The position numbers and the translations under genes were made by a program. Shown here in pieces: positions 15,557-23,864 of a stretch of 40,033 nucleotides of DNA (positions are counted from its first letter, which is position 1; every line of letters begins with the position of its first letter). The stretch spans positions 1 through 40,033 of the forward strand of contig JACRCX010000002.1 of the NCBI GenBank assembly GCA_016218815.1. The letters are read 5' to 3'. Source of the stretch: Deltaproteobacteria bacterium. Lineage in GTDB: Bacteria > Myxococcota_A > Polyangia > DRWM01 > JAAZOP01. The notes beneath the pieces were generated by a model. That model searched no databases. It was not told the DNA's origin and was given only the letters and a program-made list of their open reading frames with translations.

Positions 15557-17050
15557 GTGGTGGAATCCGCCGGGACAGAACCGATCCTCGAACGGTCGGC
15601 GGGCGGGGCCGGAGCTTCGGCGGCGGCCCGACTCGCGCGTGTGCTCGTGGAGCCGGCGGCGGTGCTGACGGACCTCGAAGTCCGGTGGCGCGCGAAGCTG
15701 CTGTCCACCGTCCTCCTGGTGCTGCTGCCGTTCATGGCGCTGGGCGTCGTCGGAGGGGCCGCGTTCTCGCCGTCCATCGCCGCAACCCTCGGCGTGGCGG
15801 CCGCCGGGCTGGCGGCGGCGTACGCCGTCAGCCGGACCAGGCACCACGTCCCGGCCACCCTGCTGGCAATGGCGATCGAGGTGCCCCTGCCGTTCGTGCT
15901 GTACTTCCAGGCCCTGGACGTCCTCCCGTCCGCCGCCTTCGACGTCCTGGCCTGCGTCCTGCTGAACGTCCTCCTGGGCAGCCTGCTCCTCGGGGTGCGC
16001 GGAATGCTGGCCCTGGTCGCCGTCAACATCGCCGGACTCCTGGGCGTGTTGGCGATCTCCGAGCCCCGGAATTCGCCGCACATGATCGTGCTCCTGCTGC
16101 TCAACGGCGCCGTGTGCAGCATGCTGCTGCTCTCCACGCGCCACCGCGACGCGCTCGAGGCGATCCGCCTGGGCCACCTGTCCCGGACGAACCGCGAGCT
16201 GGAGCTGCTGCGGGACCGACTGGAGGAGCGCGTCGTCGAGCGGACACGGGAGCTGGCCGAGGCGAACGACGCGCTGCGCCTGAACCAGGACCGCCTGCTG
16301 GCCGCGGAGAAGATGGCCTCGCTCGGCCGCCTCACCGCCGGAATCGCCCACGAGATGGGGACGCCGCTGGCAGCCGTCCGCTCGTCCCTCGCCGTGCTCG
16401 ACGGCCTGGTCCAGGAGCAGCAGCGCGCGATCGACGACCCGGAGGTCACCCCCCAGGACCACGCGGAAATCGCCCGCGAAATGAGCGAGTCCGTGCGGAT
16501 GGCGGGGACGGCCGCGGAACGCGCCGCGGCGTTCGTCCGCGGCATCAAGCTCCAGACCCGCGGCGCGGGAACGGAGGAGCGCGTCCGCTTCGACGCGTTG
16601 GATGCCCTCCGCGATGCCGTGCTGCTGCTCGATCACGCCCTGCGCAAAGGCTCGTGCCGGGCCTCGGTCGAGGCGGAGGCCGGTACATACCCGCTGCTCG
16701 GCTCGCCCGGACGCTTCGCCCAGGTCGTGACCAACCTGTTCACCAACGCGATCGACGCCAGCGCCGCGCGCGGCGGGGGACCGATCTTCGGCCGGCTGCG
16801 AAGGGTCGGCGAGCGCCTTGAGCTGTCGGTCGCCGACGAGGGTGCCGGCATCGCCGCCGCGGACCTGCCGCGGATCTTCGATCCCATGTTCACGACCAAG
16901 CCGTTCGGCCAGGGCACCGGCTTGGGCTTGACCATCGTTCATGACATCGTCACCGGCGACTTCGGGGGGACGATCGAATTGGCCAGCGAACAGGGTCGCG
17001 GGACGACCTTCCGGGTCCTCCTTCCCGCGGCGCCCGGAGGCACGGCATGA
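15557..17050 (+). CDS. Membrane sensor histidine kinase
   Basis: Protein of 497 residues. Residues 46-195 hold about six hydrophobic helices with very short loops, so the sensor is intramembrane. A coiled coil follows at 207-250 (RTNRELELLRDRLEERVVER). Then come HisKA with the H-box GIAHEMGTPLAAVRSSL (His265, with Gly in place of the usual Asn/Arg) and a C-terminal ATPase with NLFTNAIDAS, DEGAGI and FTTKPFGQGTGLGLTI. The last motif is typical of HPK4/NtrB-like kinases. It starts at GTG 15557. The stop overlaps the next gene by four bases (ATGA), so kinase and diguanylate cyclase are translated together and the REC domain of the cyclase is the obvious phosphorylation target. Confidence 0.92.
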   Translation: MVESAGTEPILERSAGGAGASAAARLARVLVEPAAVLTDLEVRWRAKLLSTVLLVLLPFMALGVVGGAAFSPSIAATLGVAAAGLAAAYAVSRTRHHVPATLLAMAIEVPLPFVLYFQALDVLPSAAFDVLACVLLNVLLGSLLLGVRGMLALVAVNIAGLLGVLAISEPRNSPHMIVLLLLNGAVCSMLLLSTRHRDALEAIRLGHLSRTNRELELLRDRLEERVVERTRELAEANDALRLNQDRLLAAEKMASLGRLTAGIAHEMGTPLAAVRSSLAVLDGLVQEQQRAIDDPEVTPQDHAEIAREMSESVRMAGTAAERAAAFVRGIKLQTRGAGTEERVRFDALDALRDAVLLLDHALRKGSCRASVEAEAGTYPLLGSPGRFAQVVTNLFTNAIDASAARGGGPIFGRLRRVGERLELSVADEGAGIAAADLPRIFDPMFTTKPFGQGTGLGLTIVHDIVTGDFGGTIELASEQGRGTTFRVLLPAAPGGTA

Positions 17051-18546
17051 CGCGAAAGGCGGGCATCGTCCCCACTCAGCGGACCATCCTGCTGGTCGAT
17101 GACAGCCCCGACTACACCGAGGCGTCCCGCCGGCTGCTCGAGCGCGAGGGCCACACCGTCTTCTGCACCGGCGACGGCGCGGAGGCGATCGAGGTGCTCC
17201 GGTCGCACGAGATCGACCTCGTCCTGCTCGACTACTACATGCCGGGCCTGACGGGCGAGGAGACGGTGGCGCGGCTGCGCGAGTTCAACCCCCACGTCCA
17301 GGTCATCCTCCAGACCGCCTACGCCGGCGAGAAACCGCCGCGGGAGATGCTGCGCCGCCTGGACATCCAGGGCTACCACGACAAGAGCGAGGGCCCGGAG
17401 AAGATGCTCCTGTGGGTCGACGTCGGCCTCAAGGCCGCCTTCGCCGTGCAGCTCCTGCACAAGAGCCGCAAGGGCCTGCGCTACCTCCTCGACATCGCCC
17501 CCGACCTGCACAAGTTCCAGCCGCTCGACGACCTCCTGCAGGGCGTGCTGTGGCAGGTCGCCGGGCTGCTCGGCGTCACCAGCAGCTTCATCGCCGAGGT
17601 TCCTCCCTCCCCCGCGGCCACGGGCGCGCCCGCGGCACAGGGCTTCGTGGCCATCGTCGAGGGCGAGGCCGAGCTGGTCGTACGCGCCAGCACCGGCCGC
17701 TTCACCACCCGCTCCCGCGTCGAGCACTGCCTGCCGTCCCCGTCGCTGGAGGCCGTGCGTCGCGCAATGAGCGAAGGCCGTATCCTCGTCGAGGAGTCCT
17801 CGACGATCGTTCCGCTGCGCGCCGGCGAGACGACGATCGGCGTGATCTTCCTCGACCAGCCCATCGTGCTCGACCAGCACGTCGAGCTGCTGGGCATCTT
17901 CGCGAACCAGGCCGCCCTGGCGGTGCAGAACGCCCGCCTCTACGCCCTGGCGACCATGGATGGCCTGACCGGCGTCTACGTGCGCCACTTCCTCGAGCAG
18001 TCGCTCGTGCGCGACCTGCGCCTGGCCTTCCGCGCCCGCTTGCCCCTGGCGCTGCTCGTCGTCGACCTCGACGACTTGAAGCGCATCAACGACGCCGCCG
18101 GACACGGCGCGGGCGACGCCGCCTTGCGCCGCACCGGCCGCGTGCTGCGCGAGGCGATCCGCGGCAGCGACATGGCCGGCCGCTTCGGCGGCGACGAGTT
18201 CGTCCTCGTCCTGGGCCAGACCGACCTCGACGGCGCCGAGCTGGTCGCCGGGCGGATCCTGCAGCTCGTCGGCCAGAGCAGCGTCACCGGCCCGCTGGGC
18301 GAAATCCCCCTGCGCTGCAGCATGGGCGGCACCGTCGTGCGCCCCCACGAGTTCGCCTTGGACACCCTGCCCCGCCCGCTGCCGCACCAGTACTTCCACC
18401 GGACGTCCCGGCGACTCCTCGCCTCGGCGGACGAGGCGCTGTACAGGGCCAAGAAGGCCGGCGGACACAGGTACTGCGCCGGCCAGATGGTCGATTGGGC
18501 GCCGCTGTCGGAGGAAGGGCCGACCGGAGGCCCGACCGGCGCCTGA
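17047..18546 (+). CDS. REC-GAF-GGDEF diguanylate cyclase
   Basis: Response regulator of 499 residues that should make c-di-GMP. REC domain 12-130: acidic DDS, phospho-acceptor Asp62 in LVLLDYYMPGLTGEE, Thr90, Lys113 in YHDKSEG. GAF-like domain about 140-300, ending FANQAALAVQNARLYALA. GGDEF domain about 304-470: MDGLTGVYVRHFLEQ, VVDLDDLKRINDAAGHGAGD, and the intact active-site GGDEF at 381-385. An RGSD motif at 372-375, five residues before GGDEF, fits the RxxD inhibitory c-di-GMP site, so product feedback is likely. The domain ends with ASADEALYRAKKAGGHRY. The ATG overlaps the kinase stop. No c-di-GMP effector is in the window. Confidence 0.95.
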   Translation: MTRKAGIVPTQRTILLVDDSPDYTEASRRLLEREGHTVFCTGDGAEAIEVLRSHEIDLVLLDYYMPGLTGEETVARLREFNPHVQVILQTAYAGEKPPREMLRRLDIQGYHDKSEGPEKMLLWVDVGLKAAFAVQLLHKSRKGLRYLLDIAPDLHKFQPLDDLLQGVLWQVAGLLGVTSSFIAEVPPSPAATGAPAAQGFVAIVEGEAELVVRASTGRFTTRSRVEHCLPSPSLEAVRRAMSEGRILVEESSTIVPLRAGETTIGVIFLDQPIVLDQHVELLGIFANQAALAVQNARLYALATMDGLTGVYVRHFLEQSLVRDLRLAFRARLPLALLVVDLDDLKRINDAAGHGAGDAALRRTGRVLREAIRGSDMAGRFGGDEFVLVLGQTDLDGAELVAGRILQLVGQSSVTGPLGEIPLRCSMGGTVVRPHEFALDTLPRPLPHQYFHRTSRRLLASADEALYRAKKAGGHRYCAGQMVDWAPLSEEGPTGGPTGA

Positions 18547-18560
18547 AGGCGCCGGCAAGA

Positions 18561-18580
18561 CCACGAAGCCCACTTCGTGG
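18561..18580 (+). terminator. Hairpin with two alternative foldings
   Basis: CCACGAAG-CCCA-CTTCGTGG is a perfect 8-bp stem directly after the diguanylate cyclase. The overlapping AGCCCAC-TTC-GTGGGCT (18567-18583) is an alternative 7-bp stem using the same bases. It ends only a few bases before the TTG start of the next gene, so it may act as a terminator or influence that gene's ribosome site (GGAGAGGAG, 18584-18592). Confidence 0.35.
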
Positions 18581-18592
18581 GCTGGAGAGGAG

Positions 18593-19372
18593 TTGAGTGC
18601 CACGGAGCGCAAGTTCTCGGTAGGGGACGGAGCACCCGACAAGGCGACTCCTCTCGCCATACTTGTTGCAGCCGTCCTCCTCGCCGGCCTGCTCGCCCCC
18701 GCGCCGGCTCGCGCCCAGTCGCCCGAGAGCGACAATACCGGCCGCGGCTGGTGGCGCGCCATGGTCAGCGTCGGCACCGTGCTCAACCTGTCGGGGTGGG
18801 ACGGCACCGAGGTGGAGCTTCAGGACGCCGCGAGCGCCCAGCCGCTCACTCGCACCTTCGACGGCGAGAGCGGCTTCGCCAGCGGCGCGTACGCCGCGGC
18901 GTACGCCGGCCTGGACCGCCACTTCCAGCTCGGCGGCTTCCTCTACTTCCTCGGCATCGGCGTGTCCGCTGCCCACTCCGGCGACGGCGACGAGTTCTAC
19001 CGGGCCCAGAACGTCGTGGGGCTCGGCCTGTCGGCCAAGGGTGGAGGCCGCATCCACCGCGTCATCTGGCTCGGCGCCGCCCTCGACGTCGGCCTCGGTA
19101 TCGTCCTGCCGCGCAACACCGCCCTCTCGGACAGCGGCGGCCATCTGGAGCTGGACGACTGGTACGGCATGTTCCTCTTCCCACGGCTCCACGCCGATAT
19201 CCTCGCCACCGGCGCCCGCGACGCCGGCGTCGGCTTCTTCTGGGACTTCGGCCCGATGTTCCTCCCGGTCGCCCGCGGCGCCGGCCGCAGCCGCGACGGC
19301 GCGACCGAGCTGGGCTTCTCGACCTGGGCCGCCTGCCTGCAGATGGTGATGGGCTTCTCCTTCGGACTGTGA
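18593..19372 (+). CDS. Exported protein, probable outer-membrane beta-barrel
   Basis: Protein of 259 residues. A rather long n-region is followed by a hydrophobic core (LAILVAAVLLAGLLAPAP) and a predicted signal peptidase I site after ARA (APARAQS), so it is exported. The mature part has alternating short hydrophobic strands rich in Gly and aromatics (YAAAYAGLDRHFQLGGFLYF, FYRAQNVVGLGLSAKGGGR, DWYGMFLFPRLHADI) and ends in MVMGFSFGL. A C-terminal aromatic followed by a terminal small residue is common in barrels. Function unknown. The start at TTG 18593 is chosen because GGAGAGGAG lies directly in front, though unusually close. It probably follows the kinase-cyclase pair in transcription unless the hairpin at 18561 intervenes. 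Confidence 0.65.
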   Translation: MSATERKFSVGDGAPDKATPLAILVAAVLLAGLLAPAPARAQSPESDNTGRGWWRAMVSVGTVLNLSGWDGTEVELQDAASAQPLTRTFDGESGFASGAYAAAYAGLDRHFQLGGFLYFLGIGVSAAHSGDGDEFYRAQNVVGLGLSAKGGGRIHRVIWLGAALDVGLGIVLPRNTALSDSGGHLELDDWYGMFLFPRLHADILATGARDAGVGFFWDFGPMFLPVARGAGRSRDGATELGFSTWAACLQMVMGFSFGL

Positions 19373-19418
19373 GCCGGCGCGACGCCCGCCAACCCGCGCG
19401 AATCCGGGACGCCGCACG

Positions 19419-19449
19419 CCTGCCGGGCTTCGCCGCCGGCTCCGGCAGG
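19419..19449 (+). terminator. Hairpin after the exported protein gene
   Basis: CCTGCCGG and CCGGCAGG form an 8-bp stem with a 15-base loop that can pair further. It is 46 bp past the stop at 19372. No clear T tract follows, so this is a weak terminator call. Confidence 0.35.
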
Positions 19450-19519
19450 GCGTTCTTCGATCGGTCGGGCTCGAGAGCGGGTGATCCCGCCCCGCTGGAT
19501 CGCGGGGGAGGAGGACCCG

Positions 19520-19548
19520 TTGGCGTGGACCGGCCCCCGGTGTTAGGC
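19520..19548 (+). promoter_or_regulatory. Candidate sigma-70 promoter of the DUF4160/DUF2442 pair
   Basis: TTGGCG, 17 bp, TTAGGC lies upstream of the GTG start at 19571. The truncated second copy at 25410-25438 keeps the arrangement as CTGACA, 17 bp, TTAGGC although its -35 flank differs. The TGTTAGGCTG block is identical in both copies. Confidence 0.4.
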
Positions 19549-19570
19549 TGTTCGAGGAGGTCGCGGGAGC

Positions 19571-19831
19571 GTGCCGGAAGTCAGTCGGTTCTTCGGGATG
19601 GTCATCGCGATGTACTTCGACGACCACCCGCCGCCGCACTTCCACGTGACCCACGGCGACGACAGGGCACAGATGCGGATCGATCCTCCCGGTCTGCTGA
19701 ACGGTGCGCTCTCGCCGAGGGCGCTCGCGCTGGTCGTGGAATGGGCTGCTCTGCATCGCTCCGAACTGTTGACGAACTGGGACCGCGTGCAGGCTCGGCG
19801 GGCCGCGACGAGAATCGAGCCTTTGAGGTGA
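19571..19831 (+). CDS. DUF4160 protein
   Basis: Small cytosolic protein of 86 residues. It carries the family signature near its N-terminus: PEVSRFFGMVIAMYFDDHPP followed by PHFHV, then a second conserved part with ALALVVEWAALHRSELLTNW. DUF4160 genes occur next to DUF2442 genes in many bacteria, and the pair is often suspected to be a toxin-antitoxin-like module; no activity is established to my knowledge. Start GTG 19571 follows GAGGAGG. DUF2442 begins 14 bp after its stop. A 5'-truncated-gene copy with about 90% identity over 102 bp lies 5.9 kb downstream (25428-25550). Confidence 0.88.
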   Translation: MPEVSRFFGMVIAMYFDDHPPPHFHVTHGDDRAQMRIDPPGLLNGALSPRALALVVEWAALHRSELLTNWDRVQARRAATRIEPLR

Positions 19832-19844
19832 GGAGGTGAGGACG

Positions 19845-20150
19845 ATGCGACCCGCCGCAATCACGAAGGTGGAGATCCTCGACGGCTACCGGCTGCGCCT
19901 GACCTTCGACGATGGCGTCGTGGGCGACGTCGATCTGCAGTCCCGCATCGTCGGCCGCGGCGGCGTGTTCGACGCCCTGGAGGATCCGGCCTTCTTCCGG
20001 CGCGTCGCGGTCCACCCTGAGCTGGGAACCATCGTCTGGCCGAACGACGTCGACTTCTGCCCCGACGTCCTGCGCCACTGGGCGACGGGAGAGCCGCTGC
20101 CGCAGGATTCGTCGACCGGCCGCGGCGCCTGCGTGCACGACCACCCGTGA
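19845..20150 (+). CDS. DUF2442 protein
   Basis: Protein of 101 residues, mostly beta: ITKVEILDGYRLRLTFDDGV, GDVDLQSRIVGRGGVFDAL, FRRVAVHPELGTIVWPNDVD and FCPDVL, which is the DUF2442 pattern (the P-x-L-x-T-I-x-W-P-N-D-x-D-x-x-P-D-x-L signature). ATG 19845 is chosen because AGGAGGTGAG sits eight bases upstream; GTG 19836 lies inside that ribosome site. The tail after residue 88 is hydrophilic and not part of the domain. With DUF4160 it forms a two-gene unit ending in the hairpin at 20153-20177. Confidence 0.88.
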   Translation: MRPAAITKVEILDGYRLRLTFDDGVVGDVDLQSRIVGRGGVFDALEDPAFFRRVAVHPELGTIVWPNDVDFCPDVLRHWATGEPLPQDSSTGRGACVHDHP

Positions 20151-20152
20151 CC

Positions 20153-20177
20153 GGCCCGCCCCCCCGGGGGGCGGCCC
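20153..20177 (+). terminator. GC hairpin after DUF2442
   Basis: A run GGCCCGCCCCCCC followed at once by GGGGGGCGGCCC can pair almost fully with one bulged base. It begins three bases after the DUF2442 stop and ahead of the arsenic operon promoter. A terminator role is inferred from position. Confidence 0.4.
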
Positions 20178-20327
20178 CTCCGGGCGCGCGTTCCGTTCCC
20201 CTGGACGACGACACGGCGCCTTGATCCGCCTGAGGAACCGCGAGAAGGCAGATGTGCGGCTTCCGGCCGCCGAGGCGCCCACCGGCAAGGCGCAAGGCGC
20301 GCCCGTCGCGCCCCCGACGGATTCCGC

Positions 20328-20355
20328 TTGTGTGCAACCGGGTACACGGTTATAT
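20328..20355 (+). promoter_or_regulatory. Candidate arsenic operon promoter with ArsR operator
   Basis: TTGTGT, 16 bp, TTATAT reads as a sigma-70 promoter about 30 bp upstream of arsR. Its spacer holds an inverted repeat AACCG-GGTACA-CGGTT (20336-20351) overlapping the -10 edge, a natural place for ArsR to block RNA polymerase. Inference from position and symmetry. Confidence 0.5.
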
Positions 20356-20386
20356 GACGAAGGATGGAGGGGGGAGGGAGGATGCG

Positions 20387-20788
20387 ATGAGGGACCTGGC
20401 GGGGATGTTCCGGGCCCTGGCGGACGAGACGCGGCTCAAGATGATGGGGCTGCTCCTGCGCCGTCGCGAGCTCTGCGTGTGCGATTTCGTCGAGGTGCTG
20501 GGCGTCACGCAGTCCAAGGCCTCGCGGCACCTGCGCTACCTGTTGCACGCCGGCCTGGTCGAGGATCGCCGGGCCGGGCTCTGGGTCCACTACCGCGTGG
20601 CCCGTGAGCTCGACCCGGACGCCCGCGTGGTCGTGCGCGGCCTGCGCGCCATGCTGGGCGGCGAGCGGCTGCGGGGGCTCCAGGCGAATCTCGAGCGGTG
20701 GCTGCGGCAGAAGGCCGGGCTCGCCGGCGGAACGTGCTCCGCGCCGCGGCCACGGCAATCAGGCGGAAGGAAAGGAGCCGCCCGATGA
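20387..20788 (+). CDS. arsR: ArsR/SmtB-family arsenite-responsive repressor
   Basis: Winged-helix repressor of 133 residues. The recognition region [20 protein letters not shown] and wing [11 protein letters not shown] are standard. The metal site is the type 1 form RELCVCDF (Cys30, Cys32), the alpha-3 As(III)-binding motif of classical ArsR, so arsenite or antimonite is the likely inducer. The C-terminal 40 residues are extra and hydrophilic with one more Cys. ATG 20387 has GGAGGGAG six bases upstream. Its stop overlaps the acr3 start by four bases. It should autoregulate the whole operon through the inverted repeat at 20336-20351. Confidence 0.93.
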   Translation: MRDLAGMFRALADETRLKMMGLLLRRRELCVCDFVEVLGVTQSKASRHLRYLLHAGLVEDRRAGLWVHYRVARELDPDARVVVRGLRAMLGGERLRGLQANLERWLRQKAGLAGGTCSAPRPRQSGGRKGAAR

Positions 20789-21876
20789 ACGCGGCGCAGG
20801 CCGGTGTGGCGGGCAAGCTGTCCTTCCTGGATCGCTACCTCACGCTCTGGATCTTCCTCGCCATGGGCGTCGGCGTCGGCGCCGGCTGGGCCTTCCCCGG
20901 CATCGTGCCGTTCCTCAACAAGTTCAGCGTCGGCACCACCTCCATCCCCATCGCCATCGGCCTCATCCTGATGATGTTCCCGCCGCTGGCCAAGGTCCGC
21001 TACGAGGACATGGGCCCCGTCTTCCGCAACGGCAAGGTGCTCGGCCTGTCCCTCGTCCAGAACTGGATCGTCGGCCCGATCCTCATGTTCGGCCTGGCCG
21101 TCCTCTTCCTGCACGACAAGCCCGAGTACATGGTCGGCCTGATCATGATCGGTCTCGCTCGCTGCATCGCCATGGTCATCGTCTGGAACGACCTGGCCAA
21201 GGGCGACGCCGAGTACTGCGCGGGACTGGTCGCCTTCAATTCGATCTTCCAGGTCTTCCTCTACTCGGTCTACGCCTACGTCTTCATCACCGTCCTCCCG
21301 ACCTGGTTCGGCCTCCAGGGCGTGAAGGTCGACATCACCATCGGCGAGATCGCCCAGAGCGTCTTCATCTACCTCGGCATCCCGTTCCTCGCCGGCGTCA
21401 TCACCCGCTTCTCGCTGATCAAGCTGAAGAACAAGGAGTGGTACCACACGAAGTTCATCCCGAAGCTCAGCCCGCTCACGCTCCTCGCCTTGCTCTTCAC
21501 CATCATCATCATGTTCTCGCTCAAGGGTGGGAAGATCGTCGAGCTGCCGCTCGACGTCGTCCGGATCGCGCTCCCGCTGCTCGTCTACTTCGTGCTGATG
21601 TTCTTCCTCTCCTTCTTCATGTCGAGGAAGGTCGGCGCGACCTACGGCCAGGCCACGACCCTGTCCTTCACCGCGGCGTCGAACAACTTCGAGCTCGCCA
21701 TCGCCGTCGTCGTCGGCACCTCCGCCCTGGGCATCAACCACGGCGCCGCCTTCGCCGCCGTCATCGGGCCCCTCGTCGAGGTCCCGGCGCTGATCGGCCT
21801 GGTCAACGTCGCGCTGTGGCTGGGGCGCAAGTACTACCCCGACGATCCCGCCAGGCTCCGGGCGGTTCTGCCGTGA
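20785..21876 (+). CDS. acr3: Acr3-type arsenite efflux permease
   Basis: Inner-membrane As(III)/H+ antiporter of the bile/arsenite/riboflavin superfamily, 363 residues, about ten membrane helices. Family marks: [20 protein letters not shown] near the N-terminus, [32 protein letters not shown] with the essential Cys127, LYSVYAYVF, and [17 protein letters not shown] with the essential Glu303. All functionally important positions I know are present. ATG 20785 overlaps the arsR stop and follows AAGGAG. Its stop overlaps the next start (GTGA). Confidence 0.96.
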   Translation: MNAAQAGVAGKLSFLDRYLTLWIFLAMGVGVGAGWAFPGIVPFLNKFSVGTTSIPIAIGLILMMFPPLAKVRYEDMGPVFRNGKVLGLSLVQNWIVGPILMFGLAVLFLHDKPEYMVGLIMIGLARCIAMVIVWNDLAKGDAEYCAGLVAFNSIFQVFLYSVYAYVFITVLPTWFGLQGVKVDITIGEIAQSVFIYLGIPFLAGVITRFSLIKLKNKEWYHTKFIPKLSPLTLLALLFTIIIMFSLKGGKIVELPLDVVRIALPLLVYFVLMFFLSFFMSRKVGATYGQATTLSFTAASNNFELAIAVVVGTSALGINHGAAFAAVIGPLVEVPALIGLVNVALWLGRKYYPDDPARLRAVLP

Positions 21877-22607
21877 AGTCCGGGTTGCGCCTCGAGGTCC
21901 TGGCCTTCGAGGGTTGTCCGCACGCCGGGGCGGCCCTCGACCTCGCCCGACGGGTCGTTGATCGCCTGGCCTCGGGGGCGACCCTCGAGCGCGTCGAGGT
22001 GGACACGCCCGGGAAGGCGGCCGCCATCGGCTTCCTCGGCTCGCCCTCCATCCGGGTGAATGGAGTCGACGTGGAGGGCAAGCGCACCGCGCAAGGCATG
22101 ATCGGCTGCCGGATCTACGAGGGCGGTGCCGGGGTGCCTCCGGAGTGGCGGGTCGAGGCCGCGGTGCTCCGTGCCCTCGAGCCGCGCGGGATCCTGTTCC
22201 TCTGTGTGGCCAACTCCGCGCGCAGCCAGCTCGCCGAAGGCATCGCCCGTTCGCTTGCCCCGCCGGGAGTCAAGGTCTTCTCGGCCGGCTCCCGCCCGAC
22301 CGCCGTGCGGCCGGAGGCTATCGCCGTGCTCGCGGAAATCGGCATCGATATCTCGCACCATCGGTCCAAGCCTGTCGGCGAGATCCCGGCGGCGGAGGTC
22401 GACACCCTCGTCTCGCTGTGCGGCGAACAGGAGTGCCCGCTGTTCCTCGGCGAGGCGCGGCGGCTGCACTGGGGCCTGCCGGACCCCGCCGCGGTCGTCA
22501 CGTCGCAGAGCGAGCGGCTCGCCGCCTTCCGGTCCGCAAGGGACGAACTGCGCCGTCGGCTTGGGGCACTGTTCACCGGCGTCACGACGGAAGGAGACCC
22601 ATCGTGA
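21873..22607 (+). CDS. arsC: Thioredoxin-like domain fused to LMW-phosphatase-type arsenate reductase
   Basis: Fusion of 244 residues. Residues 1-102 are a thioredoxin-fold domain ([32 protein letters not shown] with cis-Pro) with a single active-site-position Cys15 (CPHA rather than CxxC) and another Cys at 79. Residues 105-235 are the arsenate reductase: P-loop [17 protein letters not shown] (Cys111, Arg117), [37 protein letters not shown] (Cys183, Cys188), and LPDP with Asp204. The Cys111-Cys183 spacing (72) equals that of the pI258-type enzyme; the second resolving Cys is two residues closer. It reduces arsenate to arsenite for Acr3. The N-domain may shuttle thiols or bind metal. GTG 21873 overlaps the acr3 stop. 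Confidence 0.9.
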   Translation: MKSGLRLEVLAFEGCPHAGAALDLARRVVDRLASGATLERVEVDTPGKAAAIGFLGSPSIRVNGVDVEGKRTAQGMIGCRIYEGGAGVPPEWRVEAAVLRALEPRGILFLCVANSARSQLAEGIARSLAPPGVKVFSAGSRPTAVRPEAIAVLAEIGIDISHHRSKPVGEIPAAEVDTLVSLCGEQECPLFLGEARRLHWGLPDPAAVVTSQSERLAAFRSARDELRRRLGALFTGVTTEGDPS

Positions 22608-22684
22608 ATCCGTCGGGCGCATGCTGCACCTGCGTGCCCGAACCGTCATCCCGGGGTGGGACCGCCGGGCAGCCGCCGCGATGA
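22604..22684 (+). CDS. 26-residue CCxC microprotein
   Basis: A very small gene between arsC and the permease. Its GTG overlaps the arsC stop as GTGA, AAGGAG lies seven bases upstream, and its TGA overlaps the permease start as ATGA. The peptide begins [18 protein letters not shown] and ends QPPR; Cys7, Cys8 and Cys10 form CCxC, a soft-metal-binding type of motif. Two four-base overlaps, a ribosome site and the motif speak for real translation; the permease ATG has no ribosome site of its own and may need this coupling. It may bind arsenite or an organoarsenical, or only act as a coupling leader. Alternatively the permease starts in frame at ATG 22621 and this is a shadow. Confidence 0.55.
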   Translation: MNPSGACCTCVPEPSSRGGTAGQPPR

Positions 22685-23850
22685 AGGAACTGACGAAGCT
22701 CGGGTTGATGGTCGCGGTCGTCGCCGCGGCCTGGGCCATGCCCATCGGCGAGCCCCGGGTGCAGGGGGCGATCTTCGAAGCGTTCGCGATGCTCCACGAG
22801 TACGCCCGGGACCACATCCTGCTCTGCCTGGTCCCCGCGTTCTTCATCGCCGGCGCGATCAGCGTCTTCGTCAGCCAGGCGTCGGTCATGAAGTACCTCG
22901 GCGCCGGCGCCTCGAAGTGGATCGCCTACCCGGTGGCCGCCGTTTCGGGCACGATCCTCGCCGTCTGCTCCTGCACCGTCCTCCCGCTCTTCTCCGGCAT
23001 CCACAAGCGCGGCGCCGGCCTCGGGCCCGCGACCGCGTTCCTCTACTCGGGTCCGGCCATCAATGTCCTCGCCATCGTCCTCACCGCACGCGTCCTCGGT
23101 CTCGAGATCGGGATCGCGCGCGCGGTCGGCGCCATCTCGTTCTCGGTGATCATCGGGCTGCTCATGCACCTCTTCTTCCGCAAGGAGGAGGAGGCGCGCA
23201 CGAAGGCCGCGGCGGTCATGCCGGAGGCGCTCGCACCGACCCGCCGGCTGTGGCAGGACGGGTTCTACTTCGCCGCGATGGTCGCCATTCTCGTGTTCGC
23301 CAACTGGGCCAGGCCCGTCGGCGAGACGTCGGGGGTCTGGTACGCCGTCTGGAGCGTGAAGTGGTTCGCCACCGGGTCCCTCGCGCTCGCCCTGGGCGCC
23401 ATGCTCTGGCGGTGGTTCAAGAAGGACGAGCTCGGCGACTGGGTGTCCTCGACCTGGACCTTCGCCAAGCAGATCATGCCCCTGCTGCTCGGTGGCGTGC
23501 TCGTCGCCGGTTTGCTGCTCGGCCGGCCGGGCCGCGAGGGCTTGATCCCCTCCGCGTGGGTCGCGCGGCTGGTCGGCGGCAACTCGCTCGGGGCCAACCT
23601 CTTCGCCGCGGTCGTCGGCGCCTTCATGTATTTCGCCACCCTCACCGAGGTCCCGATCCTCCAGGGGTTGATGGGCTCCGGGATGGGCAAGGGGCCGGCG
23701 CTGGCGCTCCTGCTGGCCGGACCGGCGCTGTCCCTGCCGTCGATGATCGTGATCCGCAGCGTGCTGGGGACGAAGAAGACCGTGGTCTACGTTTCGCTCG
23801 TGATCGTTCTGTCCACGGTCGTGGGGATCGCCTACGGGGCGATCTTCTAG
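22681..23850 (+). CDS. YraQ/ArsP-type (DUF318) permease
   Basis: Inner-membrane permease of 389 residues, about ten helices in two halves. First half: AFFIAGAISVFVSQASVMKY, then SGTILAVCSCTVLPLFSGIH and KRGAGLGPATAFLYSGPAIN, the strongly conserved repeat of the family, with the CSCT cysteines in the membrane. Second half: MPLLLGGVLVAGLLLGR and AFMYFATLTEVPILQGLMGS, then ALLLAGPALSLPSMIVI. Relatives include ArsP, an exporter of trivalent organoarsenicals, and permeases found with small redox-active disulfide proteins. In this operon a role in exporting an arsenical or a related thiol-reactive species is likely but unproven. ATG 22681 overlaps the microprotein stop; the in-frame ATG 22621 is an alternative. 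Confidence 0.88.
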   Translation: MKELTKLGLMVAVVAAAWAMPIGEPRVQGAIFEAFAMLHEYARDHILLCLVPAFFIAGAISVFVSQASVMKYLGAGASKWIAYPVAAVSGTILAVCSCTVLPLFSGIHKRGAGLGPATAFLYSGPAINVLAIVLTARVLGLEIGIARAVGAISFSVIIGLLMHLFFRKEEEARTKAAAVMPEALAPTRRLWQDGFYFAAMVAILVFANWARPVGETSGVWYAVWSVKWFATGSLALALGAMLWRWFKKDELGDWVSSTWTFAKQIMPLLLGGVLVAGLLLGRPGREGLIPSAWVARLVGGNSLGANLFAAVVGAFMYFATLTEVPILQGLMGSGMGKGPALALLLAGPALSLPSMIVIRSVLGTKKTVVYVSLVIVLSTVVGIAYGAIF

Positions 23851-23864
23851 CAAGGAGGCGTGCG

